Shown here one piece after another: positions 51,483-60,007 of a DNA stretch of 64,000 bases (position 1 is the first letter of the stretch; each line of letters starts with the position of its first letter). This DNA is from Streptomyces violaceoruber. Its GTDB lineage: Bacteria; Actinomycetota; Actinomycetes; Streptomycetales; Streptomycetaceae. The position numbers and the translations under genes were made by a program. The notes beneath the pieces are model-generated. The model did not search any database. It was not told the origin of the DNA and was given only the letters and a program-made list of their open reading frames with translations. Location of the stretch: assembly GCA_000720805.1 (NCBI GenBank), contig JODI01000031.1:30616-94615 (forward strand), read 5' to 3'.

Positions 51483-52077
51483 TCACCCCGGCGGAACGAC
51501 GGCGAGACCTCCACCAACCCCAGACCGTGTGGCCCACCAGAGCGACCGCAACGGCAACAGCAGTGAACCGAACGGTGGTCCAGGTACCCAGAACAACCTG
51601 ACTCGGCACGCGCGACTCCGTCTCCAGACGCATGGAAGTCTCATAAAAAGCCACCAGGGGAACAAGCAGCCGGAAGAGCAGGCCGCCGATGCCCGGCACC
51701 TGTGCGAGGTTCCCCAGGAGCCCAAGGGGTGCTCCGAAGAATAATGCCAGCAAACCCCAGAGGGCAATTCCGGATGATCCCGCACCTGAGGAATCCAGTC
51801 CACCCAGGGAGGCCAGGTTTCCCTTAGTCAGGTAGTAGGTCACGACTCCGATAACCAGCCCCAGAGGCGCGAGAACAACCGATTCGATTTTGGACCGACG
51901 GAAATAGCCCACCAGAAACGCGTAACAGGCCCACGGCCACCCACCGACGAAAACGGCGCCCACGGCCGCACCTGGACGGCCGCCCCAATGCTCAGCGGTA
52001 GGCCCTATCAGACCAAGCAACAAGCCAAGCCCGAGTGGAACCACAAACGACGTGACCCGAGCACCCCAAAAGTTCAC
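51472..52077 (-). CDS. Multi-pass membrane protein, unknown family
   Basis: 201 residues, GTG with GGGAG five bases upstream. Five or six hydrophobic segments, such as VTSFVVPLGLGLLLGLIGPT, GAVFVGGWPWACYAFLVGYF, VLAPLGLVIGVVTYYL, and LLFRLLVPLVAFYE. The DNA is visibly less GC-rich than the neighbours and codon third positions are less biased, suggesting recent acquisition. Its 3' end overlaps the truncated HTH remnant. It resembles small DUF6518-like proteins, but that is uncertain. Confidence 0.7.
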   Translation of the reverse strand: MNFWGARVTSFVVPLGLGLLLGLIGPTAEHWGGRPGAAVGAVFVGGWPWACYAFLVGYFRRSKIESVVLAPLGLVIGVVTYYLTKGNLASLGGLDSSGAGSSGIALWGLLALFFGAPLGLLGNLAQVPGIGGLLFRLLVPLVAFYETSMRLETESRVPSQVVLGTWTTVRFTAVAVAVALVGHTVWGWWRSRRRSAGVSVG

Positions 52078-52889
52078 TCTCTCCCTTTCCGGCCCTAATG
52101 TGACATTGGATCTTCAGTCTGCGCGACTGACAGGGTGGTTGCCGCCGACTCTCCGCCGTTTTGAGCTGCCGTCGCCGAGGTGCCGAGCATCACAAGCGAT
52201 TCAGCAAGGCAATGCGGCGCCTAACCATCTGGTGTATGTGGGCAGCACGTTTCCCCAGTTGATGTCTGAGTGTCGATCACTCCGTGATGTTTAGCAGTCC
52301 CACAGTGACCGATGGGGTATCTGATTGTCCGTTCGACTGGTTCCGGCTGCGGAATGGCAGATTCTCGGCTACAGGCGGACAGCTCTGCGGCCGGTTCACG
52401 GATCTTCCGGATGTGAAGCCGCAGGCTGGTTGACCTCGATTCGTCAGCGGTCGTGATTGCGTGACCAGGCTTTCGGTTCGCCCTTCTTGTTCCGCGTGTT
52501 CGCGGGCGGGGGCTTCGCGTGTCGCTGCGGCTGCGCCGGGGTTCCGCGGCACCCGAAGGTCGTGCGCTCGTACTCCTTCGTCGGTGCCCCGGGCGCCGTC
52601 GCGGATACCGCCGTCGGGTTCGGCGGCCGGTGTCCAGGCGGAGGCAGGGATCTTGAGGACGGTCTGGTGGATGGCGTCGGTGAGGGTCTTGCCCTTCTTG
52701 ACATGCTCCTCGCCCTGAAGGCCGGAGCACTGCGAAGGAATCCCGGTAGCCCCAGGCCCATCCACACCCTGCCCCGTACACAATGCGGCATGTTCTGGTC
52801 AAAGCCTGTCCAAGCGTCGGACGCTCCGCCTCCGGCCCGTGATCGGGTCCCTGCGACGGCTGAATATCAACGCCCGTTCGGAGGACCCG
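52078..52889. other. Decayed intergenic region between membrane protein and secreted BNR protein
   Basis: About 810 bases, AT-richer than average near 52080-52460. No intact gene is convincing. All three minus frames are partly open between 52220 and 52800 with no good ribosome site. One part at 52592-52711 recalls a transposase. A second minus frame near 52444-52560 reads FGCRGTPAQPQRHAKPPP and NKKGEPKAWSRNHDR, which looks protein-like but is unidentified. Confidence 0.45.
52592..52711 (-). pseudogene. Possible IS1380-type transposase fragment
   Basis: About 40 codons: KKGKTLTDAIHQTVLKIPASAWTPAAEPDGGIRDGA. The pattern of a helix, IPxSAWTPA, then an acidic-Gly stretch and RDGA matches, from memory, the middle of streptomycete IS1380-family transposases. 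Similarity stops abruptly at both ends and frames shift, as expected for a decayed copy. No inverted repeats found. Low confidence without a database search. Confidence 0.35.
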
Positions 52890-55547
52890 ATGTCAGCACC
52901 CCCCCGCACCCGTAGAAGACGATGGCTCACGATCTGCTCCCTGACCGCTTCCGCCGCGCTGGTGGCGGTGCCCGCGGGCGCGGCGTCCGGCGGGGGCGGC
53001 AGCCCCTTCGGCGCCCGTACGCTCACCCAACTCGGCGCCGATCGTGAGGACTCGGTTGGCGCGTTCACGCCCAGGTCGAAGGGCGAGGACGGCGACGGCG
53101 ACGACGGCAACGAGGCCGACGAGATCGCCGAGGGGGCGGACCAGTACGCCGAGGCCCGTACCTCACCCGGGATCGTCGCACCGGGCGCGTACGGAGCCGC
53201 CTGGAACAGCCTGACCGAGTTGCCGAGCAGTGGCGGGAGTTGGCGGAACGTCACCGACCTGCCGTACAACTCGGACGACGCGCGCTACCGGGACATCGAC
53301 TCCAACTCCAGTGGCGGCTCGGGCCTTGTGACGGGTCGTATGGCGGCGATGGCCGCCGATGACGACGGGTATGTGTACGCCGGCAGCGCGGGCGGCGGCG
53401 TGTGGCGGTCACGGACCGGCGGGGGGCACTGGCAGGCCATCAGCGACGGGTTGTCCTCGCAGTCCACGGGCGCGCTCGCGCTCGACGGCGGCGGGCGGCT
53501 GTGGCTGGGCACCGGTGAGGCGACGACCAACGCGGACGCGTATCTCGGCAGCGGTGTCTACGTCCTGACCGATCCGCACCACGGTACGTTCTCCTCCCGC
53601 AGCCGGGTCGGCGGCGACGAGCTGGAGAGCACCACCGTCCACCAGCTGCGCTTCGGCGGCGGCAAGGTGTGGGCGGCGACCAGCGAGGGGGTGTGGAGCC
53701 ACTCCACGAAGACACTGAGGGGCGCCTGGAAACTGGAGTTCGCGCCCAACCCGGACTACCTGCCGGGCGGTTCGGAGGCGAAGGACCCCAGCGCCCCGTA
53801 CAAGAACATCGCCAACGACATCGCGATCGACCCGAAGGACCCGAGCAAGGTCGTCCTCGCGGTGGGCTGGCGCAGCGGTGACGACTACAACGGCTTCTAC
53901 ACCAAGGGCGCCGGCGGCACCTGGACCCGGATCACCAGCGGCCTGGGCGACCTGCCCGCCGACCCGGACGGCATCGGCAACGTCACCTTCGCCCGCTCCG
54001 CCGACGGTTCGCGCTACTACGCCATCGACCAGTCGCCGGAACAGCTGAACACCAACCCGGACAGCGGACTGGAGGGCTTCTACGTCTCCAAGTCCGGGTC
54101 GCCGACCGGGCCCTGGACGAAGATCGCCGACTACCAGGGGCTGGCCGCGTCCGGCTCCGCGCTGACCACCAGCGGGTACATGCCCGGCGTCCAGGCCTGG
54201 TACAACCAGTTCCTCACCGTCGACCCGGCCAACCCCGAGCACGTGTACGCGGGGCTGGAGGAGGTCTACGAGACCAAGGACGGCGGCGGCACCTGGTCGA
54301 CCGTAGGCCCGTACTGGAACTTCAGCTTCCCCTGCTGGAGCATCGACCCCGCCAAGCAGACCGGCGACTGCAACGCGACCACCCACTCCGACCAGCACGG
54401 CGTCGCCATCGGCCGCTACCACGGCAAGAGCTTCGTGTACGTAGGCAATGACGGCGGCGTCTACAAGCGTCCCCTCCACGGCTCCCAGGACGCCTCCGGC
54501 CACGCCACCGACTGGACGTCCCTCAACGACGGCACCATCGACACCCTCCAGTACTACTCGGTGGGCATCGGCAAGGACCTGGAGCACGGCGGGGTCTCCG
54601 TCACCGGCGGCCTGCAGGACAACGGCCAGTCCGTCCTGCGCAGCAACGACCGGGTGATGGGCTCCAACTTCGGCGGCGACGGCGGCGACACCCTCACCGA
54701 CCCGGCCAACGGGTGCGACATCGCGGAGGAGTACGTCTACCTCTCCATCCAGGTGACGCAGAACTGCGCGGTGAACGACGGCAGTTGGATGACGGATTTG
54801 AGCAAGGCCACGTCGTTCAACGTCGCCCCCGCCGACAACGCCACCGGCGAGGCCCGCTTCATCGCCCCGCTCGCGGCCGACGCCAGGAATCCCTCGACCT
54901 GGATCGCGGGCGGCCGTCACGTGTGGGTCCAGACCCACGGCTACGCCATCCGCAGCGGCAGCGAGTGGACCAGCCTGTACGACCTCGGCGAAGGGCGCAC
55001 CGCGACCGCGGTCGCCACCTCCGGCGGCAAGGTGTACGCGGCCTGGTGCGGCCCCTGCAACAACCAGGGCTTCGCCCGCGGGATCTCCGTAGGGAACACG
55101 GACGGCACCGGCTGGCACGACATCGCCCTGCCGGTCGACGGGACCGTACCCAACCGCTACCTCAGCGGCTTCGCCGTCGACCCGAAGAACGCCGACCACG
55201 TCTACCTCACGGTCAACGGCTTCTCGCGGCAGTGGACCGAGGGCCCGGGTGCCGGTGTCGGCCACGTCTTCGAGTCCAAGGACGGCGGCACCACCTGGAA
55301 GGACATCTCGAAGAACCTCCCCGACGTGCCGGCCGACTCCGCGGTCGTCACCCCGAACGGCGGCCTCGCCGTCGGCACCGACCTGGGTGTCGTCTACCGG
55401 GCGCCGGGCCGTACGACCTGGCAGCGCGTCGGCGACCTCCCGGCCGTCGCCGTGCTCCAGCTGAAACTGAGCCCTGACGGTCGCACGCTGTACGCGGCCA
55501 CGCACGGCCGCGGCATCTACAGCATCAAGGTGCAGGACTGCGGCTGA
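52890..55547 (+). CDS. Secreted BNR/sortilin-like beta-propeller protein
   Basis: 885 residues, ATG with GGAGG five bases upstream. Signal peptide: RTRRRRWLTICSLTASAALVAVPAGAAS. An acidic linker (EDGDGDDGNEADE) precedes two seven-bladed-type propellers built of BNR/Asp-box-like repeats, such as GGGVWRSRTGGGHWQAIS, VYETKDGGGTWSTVG and VFESKDGGTTWKDIS. The layout matches xyloglucanase/GH74-like or sortilin-type secreted proteins; catalytic residues cannot be assigned. Extracellular polysaccharide or protein binding is likely. Monocistronic. Confidence 0.85.
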   Translation: MSAPPRTRRRRWLTICSLTASAALVAVPAGAASGGGGSPFGARTLTQLGADREDSVGAFTPRSKGEDGDGDDGNEADEIAEGADQYAEARTSPGIVAPGAYGAAWNSLTELPSSGGSWRNVTDLPYNSDDARYRDIDSNSSGGSGLVTGRMAAMAADDDGYVYAGSAGGGVWRSRTGGGHWQAISDGLSSQSTGALALDGGGRLWLGTGEATTNADAYLGSGVYVLTDPHHGTFSSRSRVGGDELESTTVHQLRFGGGKVWAATSEGVWSHSTKTLRGAWKLEFAPNPDYLPGGSEAKDPSAPYKNIANDIAIDPKDPSKVVLAVGWRSGDDYNGFYTKGAGGTWTRITSGLGDLPADPDGIGNVTFARSADGSRYYAIDQSPEQLNTNPDSGLEGFYVSKSGSPTGPWTKIADYQGLAASGSALTTSGYMPGVQAWYNQFLTVDPANPEHVYAGLEEVYETKDGGGTWSTVGPYWNFSFPCWSIDPAKQTGDCNATTHSDQHGVAIGRYHGKSFVYVGNDGGVYKRPLHGSQDASGHATDWTSLNDGTIDTLQYYSVGIGKDLEHGGVSVTGGLQDNGQSVLRSNDRVMGSNFGGDGGDTLTDPANGCDIAEEYVYLSIQVTQNCAVNDGSWMTDLSKATSFNVAPADNATGEARFIAPLAADARNPSTWIAGGRHVWVQTHGYAIRSGSEWTSLYDLGEGRTATAVATSGGKVYAAWCGPCNNQGFARGISVGNTDGTGWHDIALPVDGTVPNRYLSGFAVDPKNADHVYLTVNGFSRQWTEGPGAGVGHVFESKDGGTTWKDISKNLPDVPADSAVVTPNGGLAVGTDLGVVYRAPGRTTWQRVGDLPAVAVLQLKLSPDGRTLYAATHGRGIYSIKVQDCG

Positions 55548-55608
55548 CCGAAGCCGACCGAACCTGACCGAAGCAGGCAGGGGTGATCCGGGCGATACGA
55601 CGTCCGGA

Positions 55609-56232
55609 TCACCCCTCCTTCGGATACGGCACCACACTCACGTCAAGCGTGAAGGCGACGCGGGCCGCACCCGCCACATCCGGTGCCTTCGCCGACGCCG
55701 TGATCTCGGCGGCGCCCGCCCGGGTCCCCGCGCACCGCAACGAGGCGCGGGCCGTGCCGTCCGCGCCCACCTGCCATCCGGACACCAGGACGAACACCGG
55801 GGCGGAACTGCGTACGGCCGTCCACCGCTTGTCGTCCAGGCGCGGCCGCAGGACCAGCTCCACCACGGTTCCGGGACGTACGCACAGCCGCTGCCGGGGT
55901 GCGGCGCCCGGGGCGACGGTGACCTCGGTCTGACCAGCGACGCAGCGGCCTGCCGCGGGGGCGGGGGCGGAGGCGGAGGGCGGCACCGTGGCCGGTGTGG
56001 AAGACCTGCTCGGGGATGGGGAGGGGGGCCGGGACGGGGACGGGGGCGTGGGCTCGCTCGCGGACGAGGGCGCGGACGTGGTGTGCGTCGGCTCGCCGGT
56101 CGGCTGGGGCGTGGCACTGGCACTGGCGCTTCCGGGCGTCTCTCCCGCCGATCCGCCGTCCGACGGCCCACCGCACGCCGCCAGTACGGCCATCCCGGCC
56201 ACCATTCCCGCGATCCCCGCGTTCCTCGCCAT
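55609..56232 (-). CDS. Secreted lipoprotein with Pro/Ser-rich linker
   Basis: 207 residues from ATG at 56232 (CGGAGG four bases upstream); an ATG at 56256 is in frame. Signal GIAGMVAGMAVLAAC gives a lipobox. A long linker with PSPSRPPSPSPSRSS follows. The C-terminal 110 residues (CVAGQTEVTVAPGAAPRQRLCVRPGTVVELVLRP..WQVGADGTARASLRCAGTRAGAAEITASAK) form a small beta domain with three Cys. Unknown function; binding at the cell surface is plausible. Confidence 0.78.
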   Translation of the reverse strand: MARNAGIAGMVAGMAVLAACGGPSDGGSAGETPGSASASATPQPTGEPTHTTSAPSSASEPTPPSPSRPPSPSPSRSSTPATVPPSASAPAPAAGRCVAGQTEVTVAPGAAPRQRLCVRPGTVVELVLRPRLDDKRWTAVRSSAPVFVLVSGWQVGADGTARASLRCAGTRAGAAEITASAKAPDVAGAARVAFTLDVSVVPYPKEG

Positions 56233-56370
56233 CCCGCCTCCGGGCCACCGCCGCATCCCGCACCACCTCCCCGGCCCGCGCGCGTACGCCTACCAGCATG
56301 CTCCGCCGGTGCGGACGGCGACGGGACCCGTACGCCGGAAAGGACTCGGTGAGAAGTCGGCGGCGAGGCG

Positions 56371-57774
56371 TCAGCAACCGCCGGAAGAGCCGGAAGAGCC
56401 TGAGGATGCCGGAGCCCCGACACCGATCCGCAGGGTCGTGTTCGTCGGAGCCGCGCAGCAGCCGCCTTGGGACTGTTCCCCGTTCCCCGGCTCGTCGGGC
56501 TCGTCGGGCTCGTCGAAGAGGCCGGCTCCGCCGCACACCCCGGTCTCCGGGAGGGTGAGTTCGACGCGTTCGGCCGCCTCCCGGTCGCCGGCGAGGGCGG
56601 CGGCGACGGAGCGGACCTGCTCGTAGCCGGTCATCGCGAGGAAGGTGGGCGCACGGCCGTAGGACTTCATGCCGACGAGGTAGAGGTCCGGCTCCGGGTG
56701 CGAGACTTCGTTCACGCCGTGCGGGTAGACCGTGCCGCACGAGTGGACGTTGGGGTCGATGAGCGGGGCGAGCGCGCTCGGGGCCTGGAGGCGCTCGTCG
56801 AGGCCCAGGCGGACCTCGGAGAGGAAGGACAGGTCGGGGCGGAAGCCGGTGAGGACGATGAGCTCGTCCACCGGGTCGAGGCGGCGGCCGTCCTCCGCCA
56901 CCAGGACGAGCCGGTCACCGTCCCGCTCGACGGCCTCCGTCCGGAAGCCGGTGACGGCACAGGCGCGTCCGCTGTCCACGGCCGACTTGGCGCGCAGGCC
57001 GAGAGCGCCCCGGGCGGGGAGTTGGTCGGCCTCGCCACCGCCGTAGGTGCCGGTGCCGATACCGCGGCGCAGGATCCACACCGCGTGGGTGCCGTCCGCC
57101 TGCTCGGCCAGGTCGGCGAGGTACGCGAGGGTGGTGAACGCGGAGGCGCCGGAGCCGACGACCGCGGTGCGCCGGCCCGCGTAACGGGCGCGGACGGCCG
57201 GGTCCGTCAGGTCCGGGACGCGGTAGGAGATACGGTCGGCCGCCGCCCGCTCCCCCAGCGCGGGCAGGCCGTCGGCGCCCAGCGGGCCGGGGGTGGACCA
57301 GGTGCCGGAGGCGTCGACGACCGCGCGGGCGACGATGCGTTCCTCGCGGCCGTCCGCGGTACGCAGGTGCACCGTGAAGGGCTGCTCCTCGCGGCCGGAG
57401 TCGACGACACGGTCGCGGCCGGCGCGGGCGACGCCGGTCACCCGGGTGCCGTAGCGGACCCTGGGGCCGAGGGCGTCGGCGAGCGGCTGGAGGTAGCGCT
57501 CGGCCCAGTCGCCGCCGGTCGGGTACCTCGTGCCGTCGGGGCGGGTCCAGCCGGCCGGGGCCAGGAGCTTCTCGGCGGCCGGGTCGACGAGTTCGGCCCA
57601 CGTCGAGAACAGCCTCACATGGGCCCACTCCCGCACGGCACTGCCCGCGACCGGTCCGGCCTCCAGGACCAGCGGTTCCAGGCCCCGTTCGACGAGGTGG
57701 GCGGCTGCGGCCAGCCCGATCGGGCCGGCTCCGACGACTACGACAGGCACATGGTCGGTGATGGACACGCTCAC
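56371..57774 (-). CDS. Flavin-dependent monooxygenase-like oxidoreductase (ArsO-like) with Cys-rich tail
   Basis: 467 residues from GTG at 57774 (GGGGAG five bases upstream). FAD motif VVVGAGPIGLAAAAHLVERG, NADP-site VVGSGASAFTTLAYLADL, and LTGFRPDLSFLSEVRL. This class sits in arsenic operons as ArsO. The last 45 residues carry CGGAG and a GGCCAAP pair plus a final Cys, which could bind arsenite. Divergent from the ArsR gene at 57937 with operator-like repeats between. Probably oxidises an arsenical or handles redox stress; substrate unproven. Confidence 0.85.
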   Translation of the reverse strand: MSVSITDHVPVVVVGAGPIGLAAAAHLVERGLEPLVLEAGPVAGSAVREWAHVRLFSTWAELVDPAAEKLLAPAGWTRPDGTRYPTGGDWAERYLQPLADALGPRVRYGTRVTGVARAGRDRVVDSGREEQPFTVHLRTADGREERIVARAVVDASGTWSTPGPLGADGLPALGERAAADRISYRVPDLTDPAVRARYAGRRTAVVGSGASAFTTLAYLADLAEQADGTHAVWILRRGIGTGTYGGGEADQLPARGALGLRAKSAVDSGRACAVTGFRTEAVERDGDRLVLVAEDGRRLDPVDELIVLTGFRPDLSFLSEVRLGLDERLQAPSALAPLIDPNVHSCGTVYPHGVNEVSHPEPDLYLVGMKSYGRAPTFLAMTGYEQVRSVAAALAGDREAAERVELTLPETGVCGGAGLFDEPDEPDEPGNGEQSQGGCCAAPTNTTLRIGVGAPASSGSSGSSGGC

Positions 57775-57790
57775 GACGACTCCCCTTGTT

Positions 57791-57804
57791 TCGACATCTG
57801 TCGA
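57791..57804. promoter_or_regulatory. 14 bp palindrome in the arsO-like leader
   Basis: TCGACATCTGTCGA is a perfect palindrome, 17 bases before the GTG at 57774 on the minus strand. Its GACA/TGTC core recurs near 57932-57941 by the arsR start. Likely an ArsR-type operator that controls the flavoprotein. Confidence 0.55.
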
Positions 57805-57827
57805 TCTCCTGCGAGGCCAGGGTCGCA

Positions 57828-57936
57828 CTTGATTCGACGAGCGTCAACATAGACATCCATCTAAGTAAGCAGGCAGGGCCGTCGCCACGGTGGCCGCCCT
57901 GGGGAGTCTTGATTCGACGTGTGTCAACATAGACGT
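57828..57936. promoter_or_regulatory. Two near-identical 29 bp direct copies, ArsR operators
   Basis: Copies at 57828-57856 and 57908-57936 share CTTGATTCGACG and GTCAACATAGAC, differing at three positions. They are 80 bp apart in the same orientation and flank a 51 bp spacer. TTGA and TCAA halves give an inner inverted repeat. The second copy abuts the arsR start at 57937, so bound ArsR would block it. Autoregulation of the divergent arsO-like/arsR pair is inferred. Confidence 0.7.
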
Positions 57937-58284
57937 ATGTCGAATGCTGTCGAGGCCCCGAAGCTGGACGTCGTGGCGCCCTGCTGCCCGCCGCTGACCG
58001 AGCGACCTCTGACCGCCGACGAGGCGGAGCGGACGGCCCGGATGTTCAAGGCGCTCGGCGACCCGGTGCGGCTGCGACTGTTCTCGCTGGTCGCCTCGCA
58101 CGAGGGCGGTGAGGCGTGCGTGTGCGACATCTCCGACGTCGGCGTCTCCCAGCCGACCGTCTCGCACCATCTGAAGAAGCTCAGGGAGGCCGGGCTGCTC
58201 ACCTCCGAGCGGCGCGGGACCTGGGTGTACTACCGGGTGGAACCCTCCGTGGTCACCGCGCTGGGGCAGATGCTCGGAAGATGA
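57937..58284 (+). CDS. arsR: ArsR family metalloregulator
   Basis: 115 residues. Winged helix with ERTARMFKALGDPVRLRLFSLVASHEGGEACVCDISDVGVSQPTVSHHLKKLREAG; the CVCD motif (Cys61, Cys63) is the arsenite-sensing site of ArsR. Cys16-Cys17 in the N-terminal arm could complete a three-coordinate site. Divergent from the arsO-like gene. Its 3' end overlaps the convergent aquaporin gene by 32 bases. The ATG adjoins an operator copy, and GTG at 57973 is another possible start. Confidence 0.92.
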   Translation: MSNAVEAPKLDVVAPCCPPLTERPLTADEAERTARMFKALGDPVRLRLFSLVASHEGGEACVCDISDVGVSQPTVSHHLKKLREAGLLTSERRGTWVYYRVEPSVVTALGQMLGR

Positions 58285-59089
58285 CCGCCACCAGCGCCAA
58301 CCCGACCGCCGCACCCACGAGTTGCATGCCGACGAACCCCACGACCGAGCCGGGAGCGATACCCGCGAAGGTGTCGCTGAAGGCGCGGCCGACGGTCACG
58401 GCGGGGTTGGCGAAGGACGTGGAGGAGGTGAACCAGTAGGCCGCGCCGATGTACGAGGCCACCGCCACCGGCGCGAACCGCAGCCGGTCCGTTCGGGCCA
58501 GGCCGAAGATCAGCAGGATCAGCCCGGCCGTCGCGACGACCTCCCCGAGGAGCAGGTGCCCGGCGGAACGGTCGTGCGTCGACCACTTCACCAGCGGCTC
58601 GCCGAACATCGCGTCCGCCAGGATCGCGCCGGCGATGGCGCCGACGAGCTGAGCGGGGACGTAGACGGCCGTCTCGCGGAGCGTGACACCGGGGGCGCCG
58701 GGGCCAGCGCGGCGGGCGGTCCACCACTCGGCCAGGGTGACGACCGGGTTGAAGTGGGCGCCGGAGACCGGTCCGAGCAGGGTGATCAGGACTCCGAGAC
58801 CGAAGACGGTGGCGAGGGAGTTGGCCAGCAGCTGCAGTCCGACGTCCCGGGTCAGCTCGGTGGCCTGGATCCCGGACCCGACGACGACCGCGACCAGGCC
58901 CGCCGTACCGACCAACTCGGCCGCCGCCCTGGCGATCAGCGGAGGGGCCTGCGGCGGGGTGGAACCGGGAGCGGGCTGCCGCTCGATGCGGGGCGCGACG
59001 ACCACGGTGGACTCCCCGGGCGTGGCGGGCTCCCCGGGCGTGGCGGGTTCCCCGGGCGGGCCGTGCTCGGTGGCATCGGTGGCGGTCAA
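58253..59089 (-). CDS. aqpS: Aquaporin (MIP family), AqpS-like arsenic channel
   Basis: 278 residues from TTG at 59089, with AAGGAG five bases upstream. After a disordered Pro/Gly start come six membrane segments with two pore motifs: GAHFNPVVTLAEWW (NPV in place of NPA) and SFANPAVTVGRAF. Channels of this type in ars operons (AqpS in Sinorhizobium) let arsenite or methylarsenicals pass. Here it sits between two arsR genes, in place of the usual ArsB or Acr3 pump, which is absent from the window. Repeats GEPATPG near residue 12. Confidence 0.88.
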   Translation of the reverse strand: MTATDATEHGPPGEPATPGEPATPGESTVVVAPRIERQPAPGSTPPQAPPLIARAAAELVGTAGLVAVVVGSGIQATELTRDVGLQLLANSLATVFGLGVLITLLGPVSGAHFNPVVTLAEWWTARRAGPGAPGVTLRETAVYVPAQLVGAIAGAILADAMFGEPLVKWSTHDRSAGHLLLGEVVATAGLILLIFGLARTDRLRFAPVAVASYIGAAYWFTSSTSFANPAVTVGRAFSDTFAGIAPGSVVGFVGMQLVGAAVGLALVAVIFRASAPAR

Positions 59090-59196
59090 CAGGACTCCTT
59101 GGGCAACCGCCGGGACGGCGGGACGGCGGGGACGGGCCGAGACAGCGGGGTCGGCGGCGACAGCAGAGAGAGCGGAGATGGCGGAAATGGCGGAGA

Positions 59197-59511
59197 TCAG
59201 GGACAGGACCGCTTGACGTTGTTCTCGGCGGTGTCGCGCGCGGCCTCCGCCAGGTCCGCGAACCGACCGGCGAGCGTGGCGATGACCTCGGGCCGGAGCC
59301 GGTAGTAGGTGAACCGGCCGCACGGTTCGGTCTCCACGACCCCGGCCTCCCGCAGCACCTTCAGATGGTTGGAGAGGTTGGTCTGTCTGGCCCCCGTCTC
59401 CTCGATCAGGTGGGTGGTGCAGAGCGTCTCCCGGGCCAGCAGGGTGACGATCCGCAGACGCAGCGGGTCGGCCAGAACCCGCAACAGATCAGTGTCGACC
59501 GACGTCAGCAT
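59197..59511 (-). CDS. Second ArsR/SmtB family regulator
   Basis: 104 residues. Winged helix: LLRVLADPLRLRIVTLLARETLCTTHLIEETGARQTNLSNHLKVLREAGVVETEPCGRFTYYRL. Cys31, Cys64 and a Cys in the closing KRSCP could form a site spread over different elements, unlike the CVCD site of the first ArsR. This suggests a separate or different metal(loid) response. It is 107 bases upstream of the aquaporin start, same strand, and divergent from arsC with overlapping palindromes between. Confidence 0.9.
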   Translation of the reverse strand: MLTSVDTDLLRVLADPLRLRIVTLLARETLCTTHLIEETGARQTNLSNHLKVLREAGVVETEPCGRFTYYRLRPEVIATLAGRFADLAEAARDTAENNVKRSCP

Positions 59512-59513
59512 GG

Positions 59514-59559
59514 ACTGATACTGTCACATCAGTTCGAGCTGATATCAGCTCAGCCTGAT
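59514..59559. promoter_or_regulatory. Stacked SmtB/ArsR operators between second arsR and arsC
   Basis: Three linked inverted repeats: ACTGAT, eight bases, ATCAGT (59514-59533); ATCAG, six bases, CTGAT (59528-59543); and ATCAG, six bases, CTGAT (59544-59559). The middle contains AGCTGATATCAGCT, a perfect 14 bp palindrome. Together they cover nearly all of the gap from the second arsR start to the arsC start. Strong candidate for cooperative repression of both genes. Confidence 0.8.
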
Positions 59560-59575
59560 GACCAAGGAACAGCAG

Positions 59576-59983
59576 ATGCCCTCCACCCCGCTCGCCTCCG
59601 TGCTGTTCGTCTGTGTCCACAATGCCGGGCGTTCGCAGATGGCCGCCGCATTCCTGCGGCACCTCGCCGGTGACCGGGTCGAGGTCCGGTCCGCCGGTTC
59701 GCTTCCGGGTGATCAGGTCAACCCGGCCGCGGTCGAGGCGATGCGGGAGGTCGGTGTCGACATCGCCGACGCCCGGCCGAAGGTCCTCACCACGGAGGCC
59801 GTCCAGGCGTCGGACTACGTCATCACCATGGGCTGCGGCGACGCCTGCCCCGTCTTCCCCGGCAAGAAGTACCTCGACTGGGCCCTGGACGACCCGGCCG
59901 GCAGGGGCGTCGAGGCCGTCCGGCCCATCCGGGACGAGATCAGGACCCGCGTCGAGACGCTGATCGCCGAGATCGACGGTTAG
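59576..59983 (+). CDS. arsC: Arsenate reductase, low-molecular-weight phosphatase fold
   Basis: 135 residues from ATG at 59576 (AAGGA seven bases upstream); ATG at 59558 lies within the operator. P-loop VLFVCVHNAGRSQMAAAF with catalytic Cys13. Later VITMGCGDACPVFPGKKYLDW holds the additional Cys pair, and WALDDPAGRGVEAVRPIRDEI closes the family pattern. Reduces arsenate to arsenite in the cytoplasm using thiols (thioredoxin or mycothiol; which one is not clear). Released arsenite would leave by the AqpS-like channel. Confidence 0.94.
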   Translation: MPSTPLASVLFVCVHNAGRSQMAAAFLRHLAGDRVEVRSAGSLPGDQVNPAAVEAMREVGVDIADARPKVLTTEAVQASDYVITMGCGDACPVFPGKKYLDWALDDPAGRGVEAVRPIRDEIRTRVETLIAEIDG

Positions 59984-60007
59984 GGCCCACGCTCGTGATC
60001 AATACAC

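Noticed and set aside
53409..55637. Minus-strand open frame of 742 codons
   Set aside because: Shadow of the secreted propeller gene, which has a signal peptide, ribosome site and BNR repeats.
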